In this document: positions 11,421 through 24,595 of the stretch, one piece after another | How the letters are laid out: the number at the start of each line of letters is the position of its first letter | Position numbering within the stretch: position 1 is the stretch's first letter | Assembly: GCF_918797505.1 (NCBI RefSeq) | Contig: NC_092793.1 | Location: 1,798,001-1,862,000 of the forward strand | Origin: Bemisia tabaci | Taxonomy: Eukaryota > Arthropoda > Insecta > Hemiptera > Aleyrodidae | Length of the DNA: 64,000 nt | Reading direction: 5' to 3' | The notes under the pieces: model-generated | Seen by the model: only the letters and a program-made list of their open reading frames with translations | Databases searched by the model: none | What the model was told of the DNA's origin: nothing | Position numbers and translations under genes: made by a program

Positions 11421-12269
11421 TGGGAAATGGCTCTCTCTACAATCTGATGAAACTTGGATATGTTGCTCAGTTAGTCATTCTGATCAAAAGTGCTCATGGG
11501 CCGAAAGAGATCCCACGAGTGGTTTCCGAGATATTCGCCGTTTTATGTGCGTAAATTGAGGTTTCGCTGGCCGGACCATTGTGCGGCGCTTCTTGTGCCC
11601 TTCTGTTCCAGTCCACTCCGGCCGCTCTCCGCTTCCCCGTCACCCATACCCGAGGCTCGGACTCCGACGCTCACGGTGATAAGACCACCTGGCTCGGCGA
11701 CAATTCGCAAATCCCCGCACCTTTGCAACAGGCCCATTCCTCGACTGAGACCGTCTATTGCTCAGACGATGATACCACTATTCGACCACGTGGGAGTTTT
11801 GGTTGCCTACACTTATAATTGAAGGCAAACTGCCATTTCACGACGAAACCGCATTCAACCACGTGGAAACACGTGTTGCCTACCTTGACTTTGAAGGCGA
11901 ACTGGAATGGCGTTAATGTAACATTTTCCTGTTTGGTAAAATTCTAGTTTTTAAGTGGGTTCCGAGTTACCACCCAGATAAGACTACCCGGGCTAGTGAT
12001 GATGAACAAAGTCTCATAAGCGTCGGAGTCCGAGCCTCGGGTATGGGTGGCGGGGAAGCGGAGAGCGGCCGGAGTGGACTGGAACGGAAGGGCACAAGAA
12101 GCGCCGCACAATGGTTCGGCCAGCGAAACCTCAATTTTCGCACCTTAAACGGCGAATATCTCGAAAACCGCTCGTGGGATCTTTTTCGGCGCATGAGAAC
12201 TTATGATTAGAATAACTAGCTGAGCAACATATCCAAGTTTCATCAGATTGTAGAGAGAGCCATATCCCA
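11421..12269. mobile_element. 849-bp inverted-repeat element with E-box core
   Basis: Arms of about 250 bp: 11421-11670 pairs with 12020-12269 with almost no offset. The core carries a repeated CGACCACGTGGGAG / CAACCACGTGGAAACACGTG block in which the palindromic E-box CACGTG occurs three times. Related sequence lies at 27376-27660 (core only) and 51749-52315 (core plus right arm), so this is a dispersed family. No coding capacity is recognised. Confidence 0.7.
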
Positions 12270-12751
12270 TAAGGTCTGAGCGGGGTTCTTTCTGCTTCCA
12301 ATTCAGATTTTTAATTCTTAAATTTTTTCAATTTTGTCTAAATTTGACGTGTATCTATACAGTTTTTCTCGTTTTCAATATTGTAATGTAAAATAATTAT
12401 TGCTCCTTTGAAACCCGAAACTTTCGAAAATTGGAACATTTTCAATTCAGCGCACTTTTAAAAAAATATAAGTGTAACAGAAAAATTGATTAAAAAATAA
12501 AATTGTTCTCCTGGAAACCATTTTTCATGGAAAAAAATATTGATCAAAATCGGATCAATGGCAACCGAGGGACAGCGCTTGGAAAACCCCGAAATGGCGA
12601 ACTTTAAAGCCGCCATCCTGCGCCAGTCGCGTGTCTCAGAGTGTTGTCCCTTTCAGAATTACTCCTGAAGGTACTACCAATGAGCCTTTATTGCGGCATT
12701 ACAGTGGTCCAAAGGCAATGTCGGAATTTTTCGGTCTTATTTCGTTTCGTC
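12270..12751. other. gene-free interval
   Basis: AT-rich, with no supported gene or obvious repeat. Confidence 0.4.
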
Positions 12752-14077
12752 GAAAAATTCGTTTTCCGGAAAATGTGTAATTTCTAGAAAAAATTTGAGG
12801 TCATATCCGGCTTTAGCAGGAAAAATTGAGTGGGTAATGTTCTATTGGCCACCTCAAAAACATTCATATACCCCTCCTCATAGCGGTAAAACAACTTAAA
12901 CATCTAAAAAACGCTAAAGAAGGGTAAAATGACGGTGATAAATCTCAAATAAATACATACTTAGGTCTGCATCTGAAAACAAAGCTCAAAATATGGTAGA
13001 GGTTTTACAAGTAATCTTTTACGCTGAGTCCGAAAATGATATCCATTTTTCTTTATTCCATCAGGTTTTTCCCGAAAATCGATATTCTTGTATAACAGAA
13101 GGTTTTCCGGGGAAAACTTAATTTTCAGGAAATTAACCTCAACATGTGACGGATGTTTTTTTTCTGTATTTTTTAACTTTGAGTCCGAAAATGATGACAA
13201 AGTTGCTCCAATGTATCGGTATTTTCCGGAAAATCGATTTTCTCATAAAAAACAGGGTGTTCCCTGTTTTTTCTTTCCATTTTCAGGAAAGCAAAGTGCA
13301 GCAAATGTCAAGCTCCCATACTTCTTCAGACATTCGGCCGCTGAGTTAAGAAACGACCCGTTTTTTCGTAGAAATTCACAAGTTTTTTAGGGTACCGACG
13401 TTTCCCTGGAAAATCCTTTTTCTTTACGGGAACAATTTAGTTTCTCAGAAACTCCTAATGGAATAGAGGGAAACGGTTATCATTTTCCGATTCAACGTTA
13501 AAAAAATATATCAAAAACATCTATCACAAGTCGATCTTTTTTTCCTAAAAATTGAGTTTTCCACGGAAAACCCTGTTTTCTTACGAGAAAATCGATTTTC
13601 CGGAAAATACCGATACATTGGAGCAACTTTGTCATCATTTTCGGACTCAAAGTTAAAAAATACAGAAAAAAAACATTCGTCACATGTTGAGGTTAATTTC
13701 CTGAAAATTAAGTTTTCCCCGGAAAACCTTCTGTTATACAAGAATATCGATTTTCGGGGAAAACCTGATGGAATAAAGAAAAATGGATATCATTTTCGGA
13801 CTCAGCGTAAAAGATTACTTGTAAAACCTCTACCATATTTTGAGCTTTGTTTTCAGATGCAGACCTAAGTATGTATTTATTTGAGATTTATCACCGTCAT
13901 TTTACCCTTCTTTAGCGTTTTCTAGATGTTTAAGTTGTTTTACCGCTATGCGGAGGGGTAAATGATTTTTTTTGAGGTGGCCAATAGAACATTACCCACT
14001 CAATTTTTCCTGCTAAAGCCGGATATGACCTCAAATTTTTTCTAGAAATTACACATTTTCCGGGAAATGAATTTTTC
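12752..14077. mobile_element. 1.3-kb palindromic element, long arms
   Basis: Sequence 12752 to about 13265 is repeated inverted at about 13564-14077, symmetric about 13414.5. The two arms give the same 79-codon antisense/sense readings, which is why they look like genes. A loop of about 300 bp contains further related strings. The arms share TTTTCCGGAAAAT and GGACTCAAAGTTAAAAAAT phrases. No transposase and no clear target duplication. Confidence 0.75.
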
Positions 14078-17000
14078 TGGAGAAAAGTGTTTTTCAATGT
14101 AAGACCCTACATAAAAAAGATAACTCTGTCGGCACGGATTTATATTATCCGATTCGGCTGAAACTTGGCAGAGTGTGTTCTCTGATCAAATGGATCAGTT
14201 CTAGGGGGTAAGACCAAAAAATTTTGCCAAATAAAGTTTGCTGTGTATAATTGGGCCCCTCTTTTGTGGCATATTCCAGATTTCATTTTGTGTCGGCAGC
14301 GCACTATACATTATGCTTTATTGTTCAAACGTTGGCCGAGCTAAAAGCGGCCGTCGACGGCTAGAACGTTGAATCGGGAGGGGGGGGGGTTGTATAATCG
14401 GCAACAATGCGTTTTAGGCCCAAATTTTTTACTGTCATGTTTTGCTCATTTCTGTATGACAACCTAGTAATATCTGCTAGTTAGTTGAGTAGTCCTCAAC
14501 AATTATTACTCAAAAGAATGCGAATTTTTTCATTATTTTCATCGGTTCTAGCTTGTTGACGGTCGGTTGGAGCCAATAAGACATTTCGGGCGATATAGAC
14601 CTCTTTGAAAGCGAGGAAATCATACTTATTCTTGAGTTTTTTTAACAGCAAGTTGAGTTTTATAACGTTTACAACGTTTTGAGTATTTTTTTTGCATGTC
14701 CTTAATAAGCCCTTCAAATGTTCACAGAAAAAGCCGTGTTATCAAGAAAAAAAAAGAAAAAAACCAGGGGAGCGAGAAAGTAAAAATTGAGCGTTAAGTG
14801 TTGCCATTAAAATTGAATCATCGTCAAAAACGACGGAAATTTTCGACCGTTGCCAAGTTACAGTAACGTTCCGATTTTCTTGGGTTCCCCTCGTAAGTGA
14901 AGGTTTTGATTGGAGGTCAAGAAAAGGCAGAGACGAACTTAATGACGAACTTATCATGGTAACTCTATAAATATTATGTGCGCTCTAACTATCGATTGGA
15001 AGAGATCAAGTTTGCCACTGCGATACAAGATGTGTTTCTTTACGGGGAAACAATAGTTCGCGGTGAAGGTTGGCCGCAATTCATGTAGGATAGTGATGCA
15101 GTGTCATGACATGGCGATGACCCAGTAGTCGTTAACATCATTAAATGACTGGATGATGTGTTGACCTGGTAACCCTGGCCAGTGCCTCGCACGGGCATCA
15201 TCATGGCACGACGGTATCTGGACACGGCCTTGCCAGTGTGTTGTGCTCATCAGGAGTCTTGGAAGTTCAGTAGGCGTTACCGGGATCCCCGTCACCCGGA
15301 GATGCGCGGTGGGCAGAGCCTCCAAGACGCTGTTCGGGGGCATCGGGTTTGGTTGATGAGCCACTCTCCCAACTCTGCGGTGGTTTAGGTTAGCTTCGGT
15401 CACCCTTATTCGTAACCACGGGGAGGCTCCGGTATTAACGAGCGAAAAATAAACTTCCATGCAGATTCCGTGGAAAGAATGAAGTTTATCTGCCACTTGG
15501 AAATCACTCAAGGTTCATGATGGGTGACGATTGAATCATTACCATGCAAGTTTCATGGAAATGATTTGACTTCTATGCAACTTTCATGGAAGCTTTTTGA
15601 CTTACTTGTCAACGGCGTAAGTCCGCAATCACATAATACTCCGTTTGCGGTGTCTGAAAATCTCCGCCTCCGTGTTATTTTTTTAAAGGAGAACAAATTG
15701 ACATCATTCCTTGAAGTTTTTGCAGAATTTTCTTCGCATAGAGAAGAAAAATTACGACAGTTTTAAAGAATTGCTGTTACCTAAGTAGTTTTCCGTTTAA
15801 AAAATAAAGTAGGTATGATAGACAGAGGAAGCCTGCAACGTCGCAAACCAAGTTATGTGATTGCCGACCTACACCGTCGATGTGACGTATTGTGACCGAT
15901 CCACCATTCAATTTTTCATTAGATTCGATGCAAATTCGCACAGAGCAGTTCCATCTGTGTAATATGACCCGTGAAATAATTTTGTTCGCTTTGGCGAGGG
16001 AGCTCTGAAGGAGAGCATGATATGAGCGTCAAGGAGGAACAAAAGATTCGTTCAAGTCTTCATAAGTCGGATGCGTGGGACGGAGGAGGCTGGAAAGTGC
16101 TAAGGCTAAGGAGGCGTAAGCACTCTGATATTAACAAGAAAAATAGTGGTTTCAGAAGGATAGAGACATTATATAGGTGATCAGTGGCGTTAACAAACAA
16201 TAGGACGATGCAAAGAAGAGGTTGGGACACAGGATAAAGGACTTGGAGGAGGTCAGACCGGAGTCGAAGGCCTCCGAAGGTCAACGAATCCGCACGAGTA
16301 GACGTAACAAACTTACGGTAGAGCTATTAAAAGCTCCTTAATTACCCGTCGGTGTATTTACATTGCGACGTTGCCCCTTCACAGTCAACAACCTGAAAAA
16401 TGTAATGAGACAATTTTGAAACGTTCCTATTAGGCTTAAATAGACTTAATTGCCAAGTATATAAGCTCTTTCCTTTCACGGCATTCCAACAAACACCACA
16501 GATTCAGCTTTTAATTTTGGAGTCTTTATTAATTGGTCATGGTGATTGATGAGTCAGTGGTGATACTTTGATACAATGGTGAATTTGTCGTCGTTTTGAA
16601 CTAAATGTAAAGTCTCTTCTGCACAAAGAATTGAGACTCGAGGGGTAGTTGGGGAGCTTTCATAAAGTACGCAACGCTCTTTTTCCGCATTTTTAACTCT
16701 CCACCACCCTTGTAAGTCTTCGTGAAGCAACCCCGAACCCCCCCCCCCCCCCTATAATAATCATGTAATGCTTGACGGACCCTCCTCCTCCCCCCCTAAG
16801 ATTATGGGAAACTGTTGAATACCCAAGGGCTTTATGCACAAAGAAACCGAATTCGGCATTAGTTCTAAGGAAAATCGCTGATGAAGAGCTTAAATACTCA
16901 TTTTTTGTCAGTTGCCCCCATTTTTTGGCCTCCGTATTGCAAAGAAGGAACGTTTTAAAAAGCAAGCGCCGGCTTCGTGTACTGCCAAATAACCCCCAGA

Positions 17001-17534
17001 TATCAGTTAAAACACCATGAGCGGCAGTGTCGTCTCTTAAATACTAATGTGTCCATTTTATTATCGACAAACTCAAGATGTAAGAAGTCTGTGTATCCAT
17101 TATCTCAGCAGATGACGTCAGTCACGGACTATAGTCGGAAGTTGATAACTTCGTCATTGTTGGACGTAAGTAGAACTAAATGTTTGGACGGATCTTATTA
17201 TTTTATATTATATTGCTATTCTGTAGGTCTCTAGCGGTAGGTAATAGGATGCTTTGACGAACGCAACTAATCCAAAGTTCTTAGGAAGAAGCTCTGAGCC
17301 TTCGATTGGGGCCTTTTAATTGACCCACTAGGCCCAATCTGTAGACGGCAAAAAGAAAAGGAAGTTCCTAATCTTCCTATTTTTTTATTGACCCCTCCTC
17401 CCCTCGTTTTCCTCCTTTCTCTCTTCCCTATTTGTTCGCAAATCCAAAGTGACAACCTCTCCTTTTTCTGTCTCATCTTGCTCTCATGTTTGAAAATCAT
17501 CCGTGAACAAACCCTCCCATTCTCGCGCGTTATA
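14078..17534. other. gene-free interval
   Basis: I found no gene I can support in 3.4 kb. Landmarks are poly-G/C tracts near 14381-14390 and 16739-16751. A moderately GC-rich block at 15040-15420 is open on both strands without family features. Paired CATGGAA.TGATTTGACTTCTATGCAA-like strings occur near 15543-15590. The GC-rich block could be an old repeat copy, but I cannot classify it. Confidence 0.4.
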
Positions 17535-18061
17535 CATGCGTTCGAAAAGTCCCTCCCCCCCGCTAATTTTTTACCTAATTGAGGTACAGATTTGAAACTT
17601 GGAGGACGCTCCTAGGTCAAAGGGAGCTACTTTTGGCCCCCCTAAAGTTTTTGGGAGTCCGCCGGGGGAGGGAGAAGGTAATAGACCCCAACTTCTTATT
17701 TTCAAATGGAAGACCCCTCTTGTGACACCTCGTTCGAAAGAGCAAAAACAGAGAAAACTTTTTGCGCAAACCCGAAGTCAATATCTCACATTCTTTCAAA
17801 CTGGCGGCCGATTTCAGTTCAAGATGGCCGAAAATGGACACCAGTTGTTCGTCGATGGATTTGAGCAAAATTCGGTATCTGGAGGTTTTTTGACTGAGAA
17901 AAACGAGTTTACGGCTAGATTTTCAGAAATAACGAAATTTTCAAAAAGACGGCCGGTTAAAGTTCAACGTATCACTTTAACCTGGGAGCGTCCTCCAAGT
18001 TTCAAATCTGTACCTTAATCAGGTCAAAAGTTAGGGGGAGGGGGACTTTTTAAACACCCTG
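17535..18061. mobile_element. TA-flanked palindromic MITE
   Basis: The right end read inward, CAGGGTGTTTAAAAAGTCCC, pairs with the left end CATGCGTTCGAAAAGTCCC. Inverted similarity continues through GGTACAGATTTGAAACTTGG at both ends. TA flanks both sides (17533-17534 and 18062-18063). The inside carries the ACTGGCGGCCG / AAGATGGCCGAAAATGG vocabulary of the other palindromes. The open frame at 17599-18018 is palindrome-derived and not a gene. Confidence 0.7.
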
Positions 18062-20520
18062 TACAGCAGGTAGTGCGGACGAGGAGATTTTGCACTCCCC
18101 TGGACTGTGTTTAAGAGAAATAAAATACATATGCGTCCACTCTGATCGAGTTTACCGAGTAGTATTGTGAGTCGTAACTTCTTTTGTGATCACCTGAAAT
18201 CAAGGAATCCAGCCTTAAACTGAGATATGAACAGTTTAACAAAGTTTGTGGGATCGCAATGGCAGTGATTCTCTCGTCTGAATAATGAAATTGTTTGGTA
18301 AGGGAGCCGCGCGGCGCATTGAGCAAGGTAGGTTGGAATCTCTACAAGAGCGGAAAGAGAGTGGCTAGCGGCAAGCTGAGGCAGCCTTCAGCCGCAATAA
18401 GAAGATCTGGTCTTGGTCTTAGTCATGGAAAAATATTGCAGTCGCGTGATTTTCGAGTGCGTTGTGGTCTTGATTATCGTTGCCGTCGAGATCCATCGTT
18501 TCAAGGTTGCTAGATTGTGGATATGTGATTGAGATTTTACATGGTTCTAAATGGAGGGTGAGGGGGGGGGGGAGAGTGACTGTCTGGCAAGAATGCAGCG
18601 TTTCCTCCCAGTCCCAGCACCCAAGATCCCGGGATCGTGCTTGTCGAATCCTTGAACATTCCTCCGGCCTAATACTGCTCCGTTCGTGGATTTCGATTTC
18701 GGCTCAGCTTTCGCCCTCGCCTCTCATTCGGCCATGTTTCCGGATTTAGAACCCCTCCCCCTCCATAGCCTCACGGCGGCACCGGCAGGAATTTTAGAAC
18801 GACAGCGGGCTGGTCTTTAAAATTGATAGGAAAAGCATTGTAACTGAAGTTTGCTAGCCACAGGAACGACCTTAGAAAATGTCAAGAGCAGCAGAGATGA
18901 TGGATCTTTGGAGGAGGTCGGTAGGAATTTTTAGGAGAGAACAGGTTCGTAATTATGAGAGTCCGTCAGATCATGCAGGTTGCAGGCAAGCGTCAGGAAA
19001 AACCGGGAATTGTCAGGGAATTTTGAGAGACCGGCTCACGTTACGGAATTTTTACCGCGGTCAGAGAATTTTCGTAGCACATGTCGCGAACGTACATACG
19101 TAGGTAGCAAAATCGCATATGGAGTTCCAACTGTTCCGACGCGACGGAGTTCCACGATCGGTGGTCCTAGTCCGATTTCGTTGGGTGTCGTACATTTTTG
19201 CCGGGTCCGGCTAATACCTCCAAGACTGACCATACCGGAAGATTCGGAACTAATGTGAGAGTTTGTTAGAGTCCGTGTCAACTAAGTTCAAATACCTTTA
19301 GACTACGACAAAATAACCGCCAACTTGATTCTTGCATTTACTTTCCATGCGAAAATGACGTCAGACGATCCTCTGTCGCGGTCTAATACTACGTATGGAC
19401 TTTGCTAGCGCGCACACTAGTGCATTGCGTTAGTTTTGAAGTTTTACACAGGTCCTTATGGGACGAAATGAATACCTAAGTATAATTAAGTGTCTCCTAT
19501 CAGATGACGGGATTGACGGGTGCTCATGTGTGATCTTAACTTGGAAAAATAACATTCGTGGAACATAATTATCCAAACATTGCCACTGACTCGCAAAAGA
19601 CAATTTTGTGATGCATAATATCGGGGGGTTTAATATCATTTCAAATTTGGGGAAAGAGGCTGTAGAAACGGTAACTTTCGAATTGCAAGGAGATAAGTAC
19701 CCTGTCATTTTGTGCTGTTGTATGCCGCAAAAAAAAATTGTGATACAAAATGAGGGTTGTCAATTACCCCTCCAAATTTGGGGATGCTGTTGGTGTGCAG
19801 GGTGACCGGTCGTCTGGAAAACTGGGAAAGTCAGGGACTTCGGGAACCAGGAAAAGTCAGGGACTTTGAACCAGGAAAAGTCAGGGAATTAACACCATAA
19901 AATTCAAGGAATTTAATACGTGTAACGTTTAGCAGAAGTGAGTGTAATTTTAAGGAAAAAATAAAAGTAGAAGTGTTATTCGAATGTCAGGGAGAGCCAG
20001 GGAATCCGACAATTTTGGAGTCAGGGAAAAACAATAAATAGGTTGTCAGGGAATTCGGAGATGAAGAAATTATGGCAACCCAGTGTATTGGCGGCAGCCG
20101 CAGCCCTCCGGGACTGTTCCAGAAAGCAACTTTTCTCGAAAAGCACAAAGTTATACTTAGGGCACAAAGGTTTCTTTTGCTTGTAAACCTCAGAATTAAA
20201 CCTGGGGTGGATCTTACTGCAGTGCATATATTGCATTAAAAAAAATCCGAATGGTATAAATGAGGTGTGAAAAACGCTCTATAGGTCGATGTAAGAGCTA
20301 CATAAAGCCGTATAACTATCTGTTTTGATGAGCAGTTTTTAAAAGAACGGACGGCAAATAGAATGAAAGAAAAAAACAACTTCTTATCTCGGAAAGCAAA
20401 TGAATGATTTCTCCCCAGGGACTAATTCAGAGTAAGTGCAAAAAAAGTCCAATAAACAGAGAAAGTTTACTTGTGTTAGTGACCCTCGTAGACGTATGTA
20501 CTCATATCCCTCACAATGGA
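18062..20520. other. gene-free interval with AGTCAGGGA-type repeats
   Basis: Around 18995-19030 and 19800-20050 the string GTCAGGGA occurs many times (GAAAAGTCAGGGACTT, GTCAGGGAATT), an interspersed microrepeat. No coding region is supported. Confidence 0.5.
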
Positions 20521-20654
20521 ATTACATTTTTGCAATGGGGAACTATTATTTCTGGCTCATTTTAGAAAGAACACGTGTGCCATTAATTCCCCTATGCAGT
20601 CACGTTCTTTAAAGGATGAGCCAGAAACCGTAGTTTCCCATTGCAAAATGCAGC
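20521..20654. mobile_element. 134-bp hairpin MITE
   Basis: The left arm (TTTTGCAATGGGGAACTA...TTCTGGCTCAT...AGAAC) pairs with the right arm GTTCTTTAAAGGATGAGCCAG...CCCATTGCAAAA, leaving a short loop near 20577-20600. It is non-coding. Confidence 0.7.
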
Positions 20655-21400
20655 CAAACTGATACCCGACTACTCCTCCCCCCTCTCCCGACACCTGTGA
20701 AAATACCTAGGTACAAGCTTACGCTGGCACTCTGATACCAGCATAGAGAAAAAATAGGAGGTGCTTGCATCTCGGGCATCTTGGGTTTTTTTAATGACAT
20801 AGGTCGCTACGGACGAGTTTTATCATTGATTTTTATGGAAATGGTGTGGTTTATAGAAAAAATCATTCTATATTAAATGTCTGAAATTAGATCATGGGTT
20901 GATTTAAGCAAACAAATCGGACATTGTGGTCAATTTTTCATACTCCGAGTTCCGGATTTTGCTGGCTCGGTAGTACCGACGTACTTCACGGGGTAGACAA
21001 TCCTCAAGATGCGAACACCTTTTTTTCTCTTATCTATGTGATACCAGTGCTTAGCGTAACTCGGCGGGCAGTGCTTTGCCTTTTGATTTTTTCGTTGAGT
21101 GCCCTATCACTTCAATCATAATCATATTTATTTTGTGTATTAGTTCTTTCATAAAAATTATATTAATTTATTACACTATGGTTTGGTGTTTTTAATGGAT
21201 AAATATTGTAATGTTGACCAATGAATCGAGAAACCAACCTATTTTGGCTTTTATTCCAAAGGTGCTGGTCTTACAATGAGTCTGTTAAGTTGTTTTTTTC
21301 TTTTTATCGTGTCATTCGAAAGTAGTAAGTGACCGAAGCTTACAATTTTTTTCCTAATTTTTTTTATGACTGCAGACCGGAGAAAAGTTTATTTTAAAGT
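20655..21400. other. gene-free interval
   Basis: No gene or clear repeat recognised. Confidence 0.4.
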
Positions 21401-21408
21401 GCCAAAAA

Positions 21409-21470
21409 AACGGCGGCCTAACGGTGGCCTAAAACGGCGGCCTAACGGTGGCCTAAAACGGCGCTTGAAC
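21409..21470. repeat. short tandem repeat (CGGCGGCCTAACGGTGGCCTAAAA)
   Basis: Two full 24-bp copies plus a partial third copy occur in tandem, with an internal half-unit repeat (CGGCGGCCTAA/CGGTGGCCTAA). Confidence 0.8.
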
Positions 21471-23815
21471 CGCGCGCTCGTATGTTTCGAATGTACACGT
21501 CACGATCAATATGGCGAAGAAATGCATAGTGGAAGAATACACGGCGGCGCACACTGTGGTATTTGACCGAAAAACCTGGCCAAAACCTCAATTTTAAATT
21601 TTTTTTTTTTGGAAAACCAATGTGATATTCGAAATCTACACCGTTTTTTACCCCAGTAGCCATGTATGTGCCATTTTTCGAGTGGCTCAATTTCCCGCGA
21701 AGAGACCACGAAGTTACCTATTTCTCAGCGATTTTTTTTATATGTTTCGACGCGCTACTCGTCGATCAGTTTACTTCAACTGTGCGACCATGGGAGGGAA
21801 GTTCGGCGATATGCAACACATTCTTAAGGGTATATTCTACACAACTAACCACAGTATTTTCGAAATTTCCTTTTTTAGTGATTTTCACAGGAGGTTGAAA
21901 AGTGATGTAAAAGTAAACGTTTTTTTCGAATTTCACAGTCCGATTAAAAATTTCTCTCAACTACTCTCAAGCGGTTTCAGGCGGAATGTTATAGTCCGAA
22001 GTGGGTATTTTCAGGATTCAGGGTCGACAGACTGAGGAAAACTGAGGAAATTGAAATTTTTGACTTCAAACATGGACTTTTGAGCGATTTTCACAAAAAT
22101 GAACGGGAAAAATTATGTCGATATGACGACTGAAATTGTATTTTTCCAACAGCTCTGACTCATTTAGTACCAATTGGGTGATATTTGGTCACCCAACCTG
22201 TTTTTTTGGCCCCTACGCCCTCGAAAGAGGGATTAAAAAAAATAATTTGAAAGCGGATGGGAGGGTCACTTTAAAGTCTTGCAAAAGTGCTTAATCCGTT
22301 ATCTGACAATATCTTCGTGCATTATCCTTGAGTATAGACATATTTATGCCATGATTTACTTTGACAGACAAATTTGAGTCCATGCGGCCCCGGGGATGGG
22401 GCCTTAAAAGTGGCCCTCTGGCACCATAAAATTACGCTGTGAGGCACACTTGAAGCCTCGTAAAAGTGAGATATGTGGTTTTCTTACAAATTTCTTAGTG
22501 AAGTGCCTCACTTTGAGATGTGGGACCATGGGTTAGGAAGGAACCCATCAAAATGAATCTTTTTCACAGGTGCTTTCTGTCCTTACAATGGTTCTTATTA
22601 TGATAAAACTCATTTTCATCTTATAATTTATCCTCAAATCATCATATGGAGGTCCCGGCACTTTCATATTAGGACTAATTTTGATTCAAAACTGTCAAAA
22701 ATCTAATATCTAGAATGATTCATATTAATTGTTTTGAGAAATGTACAATTACTCCTCAATGTGAGAGATCGGCTGTTTGGTCAAAAATTTTGAAGTGACT
22801 TACGCTGTTTTTAAAAAAAACCATTAATGAGGTAATAGAAAGTCCTTATTTCAAAAAGTAGACCATAGGTGAAGGAGAAACTCGTCTAAATGCACCGCTT
22901 TAGTTAGATACTTTGCGTCCTTTTAAAGGCTTTTTGGAGGGCTTCTTGCACCCTCTTTAAACTCTCCGCAAATTGTCGTATGATGTCTTAAGTGGTTAAA
23001 TTGTGCATATTATCACTTAAGAAGAAGTACTGATTGTAAAATATTTTTAAAACTCGGCGATATCTGGTGATAAATAGTTTTGGCCAGCTTTTCAGGTCCA
23101 ATACCACAGTGTGCGGCGTCGCCGTGCAATGAGAGCGTGGCGGTAGGATGGTAGTAAGCAGGTTGGCTTCGTCGCCGCCATCTTCCCGTCTATGACGCGT
23201 AGATTCAAAGATTCACGACGGTTGGTTCAAACATGTTTTCGATGACCCCTAAAAAGGAAGCGTTATATCTCCGCGGAAACAATTTTTCGTGAAATTTTAA
23301 CGTGCGCATCGTTCCTCTCGCTCCGAAAACTGTAATAGGTATTGGACTATTTTCAGGCAAATCCCTCCCAAGCTTACTGACTCATTACTGGGTTAGTAGC
23401 TGAAAGCCCGATGATCGGAGGGATCTCTCACCGACTGATTTGTCGGGTCTCCGTCCTCGTAAACCCATTGTTACCTGCTCAGAACACATGGCACCTTTTC
23501 TACTCTGGCACGGGTCCTGTAGTAGCGACACTCGCATCCTTATGCAGACCTTTATCGGAACACCTGATACGCATTTTCTCCGTGTTACTGTCCATCATCA
23601 GTTCTCGGTTTTGTACAGTTTTTGTGTTGGTGTGTCTGACGTTTTGCTTTCTCCATTTTGTCGTCCATTTTCGATGATATTAAAATAACGTCATTTTGAG
23701 TTGTTTTTTCAAGAGATACTAATTTTCCTCCGAAAGTACCGCGGTTGTATCGTTGATCGACTTGTTTACAGCTGATGCTAATTTTTCTTCTGAAAAATTA
23801 AATTCATCGCGCAAA
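21471..23815. other. gene-free interval
   Basis: No gene supported. Two diverged direct segments (near 22190-22290 and 22385-22480) share GG.CCCT, AAAGTGGC.CTC and TTGAAG.C.. GTAAAAGTG strings, about 195 bp apart. A weakly GC-rich stretch occurs near 23110-23220. Confidence 0.4.
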
Positions 23816-24595
23816 CCCGAAGTCAATATCTCAAACCGCTTCATAATGGCGGCCGGTTAAAGTTAAAAATGGCCGAAAATTGGCATCTAGGTTTTTTGTC
23901 GATGGATTTGCCTAAAATCGGCATCGAGCGATTTTTTAACACGAGAAAAAACAATTTGACGTTAGGTTTTTAAAAAAATCAACATTTTCAAAATATAGTC
24001 GGTTGAAGTTCAAAATGGCCGATTATTCTTTTTTTTTTTTTTATCTAATTTCAAATTCATTGATCTCATGTCAAAATACCTCTTGGTGCCAAGTTTCAAG
24101 CAAATCCTGATGCAAATATCCGAGATGCCAATTCTTGGCCATGTTGATATGTAACCGACCGCCATTTTGAATTTTTTTTACAAGAAATCTAACGTCAAAT
24201 TTGTTTTTCTCGTGTCAAAATACTCCCGATACTGAGTTCCAGGCAACTCCATCGACAAAACACCTAGGCACCAATTTTTGGCCATTTTGAACTTTTACCA
24301 GTCGCCTTTTTGAACTTTTACCGGTCGCCATTTTGAACTTGTACCGACCGCCATTTTGAAACGGTTTGAGATATTGACTTCTGGTATGCAAGAAAAGTTT
24401 TTTTTTATGTTCTTTCGAACGAGGTATCATAAGTGGGGTCCTTCCATTTGAAAATAAGAAGTTGGGGGCCGTTACCTCCCTCCCCCCAAAGAGGACCCTC
24501 GAAAATTGGGGGGGGGGGAACTTTCTCCAAGTTTCAAATCTCTACTTCAATCAGGTAAAAAGTTAGAGCAGAGGAGGGGACTTTTCTAATAACCT
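23816..24595. mobile_element. degraded palindromic element
   Basis: The right arm (about 24100-24595, end read inward CAGGTTATTAGAAAAGTCCCC) pairs with a left arm that becomes unrecognisable before 23816. Both arms contain AATGGCGG/ATGGCCGAAAAT strings and a CAATATCTCAAACCG phrase. TA follows the right end (24596-24597). It belongs to the same family as the elements at 17.5 and 53.2 kb, but its left end has decayed. Confidence 0.6.

Noticed and set aside
12961..13868. Two identical 79-codon ORFs on opposite strands
   Set aside because: Arms of the 12.75-14.08 kb palindrome.
15040..15511. A 135-codon minus ORF in a GC-rich block
   Set aside because: No recognisable domain; possibly an old repeat. 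Not enough to call a gene.
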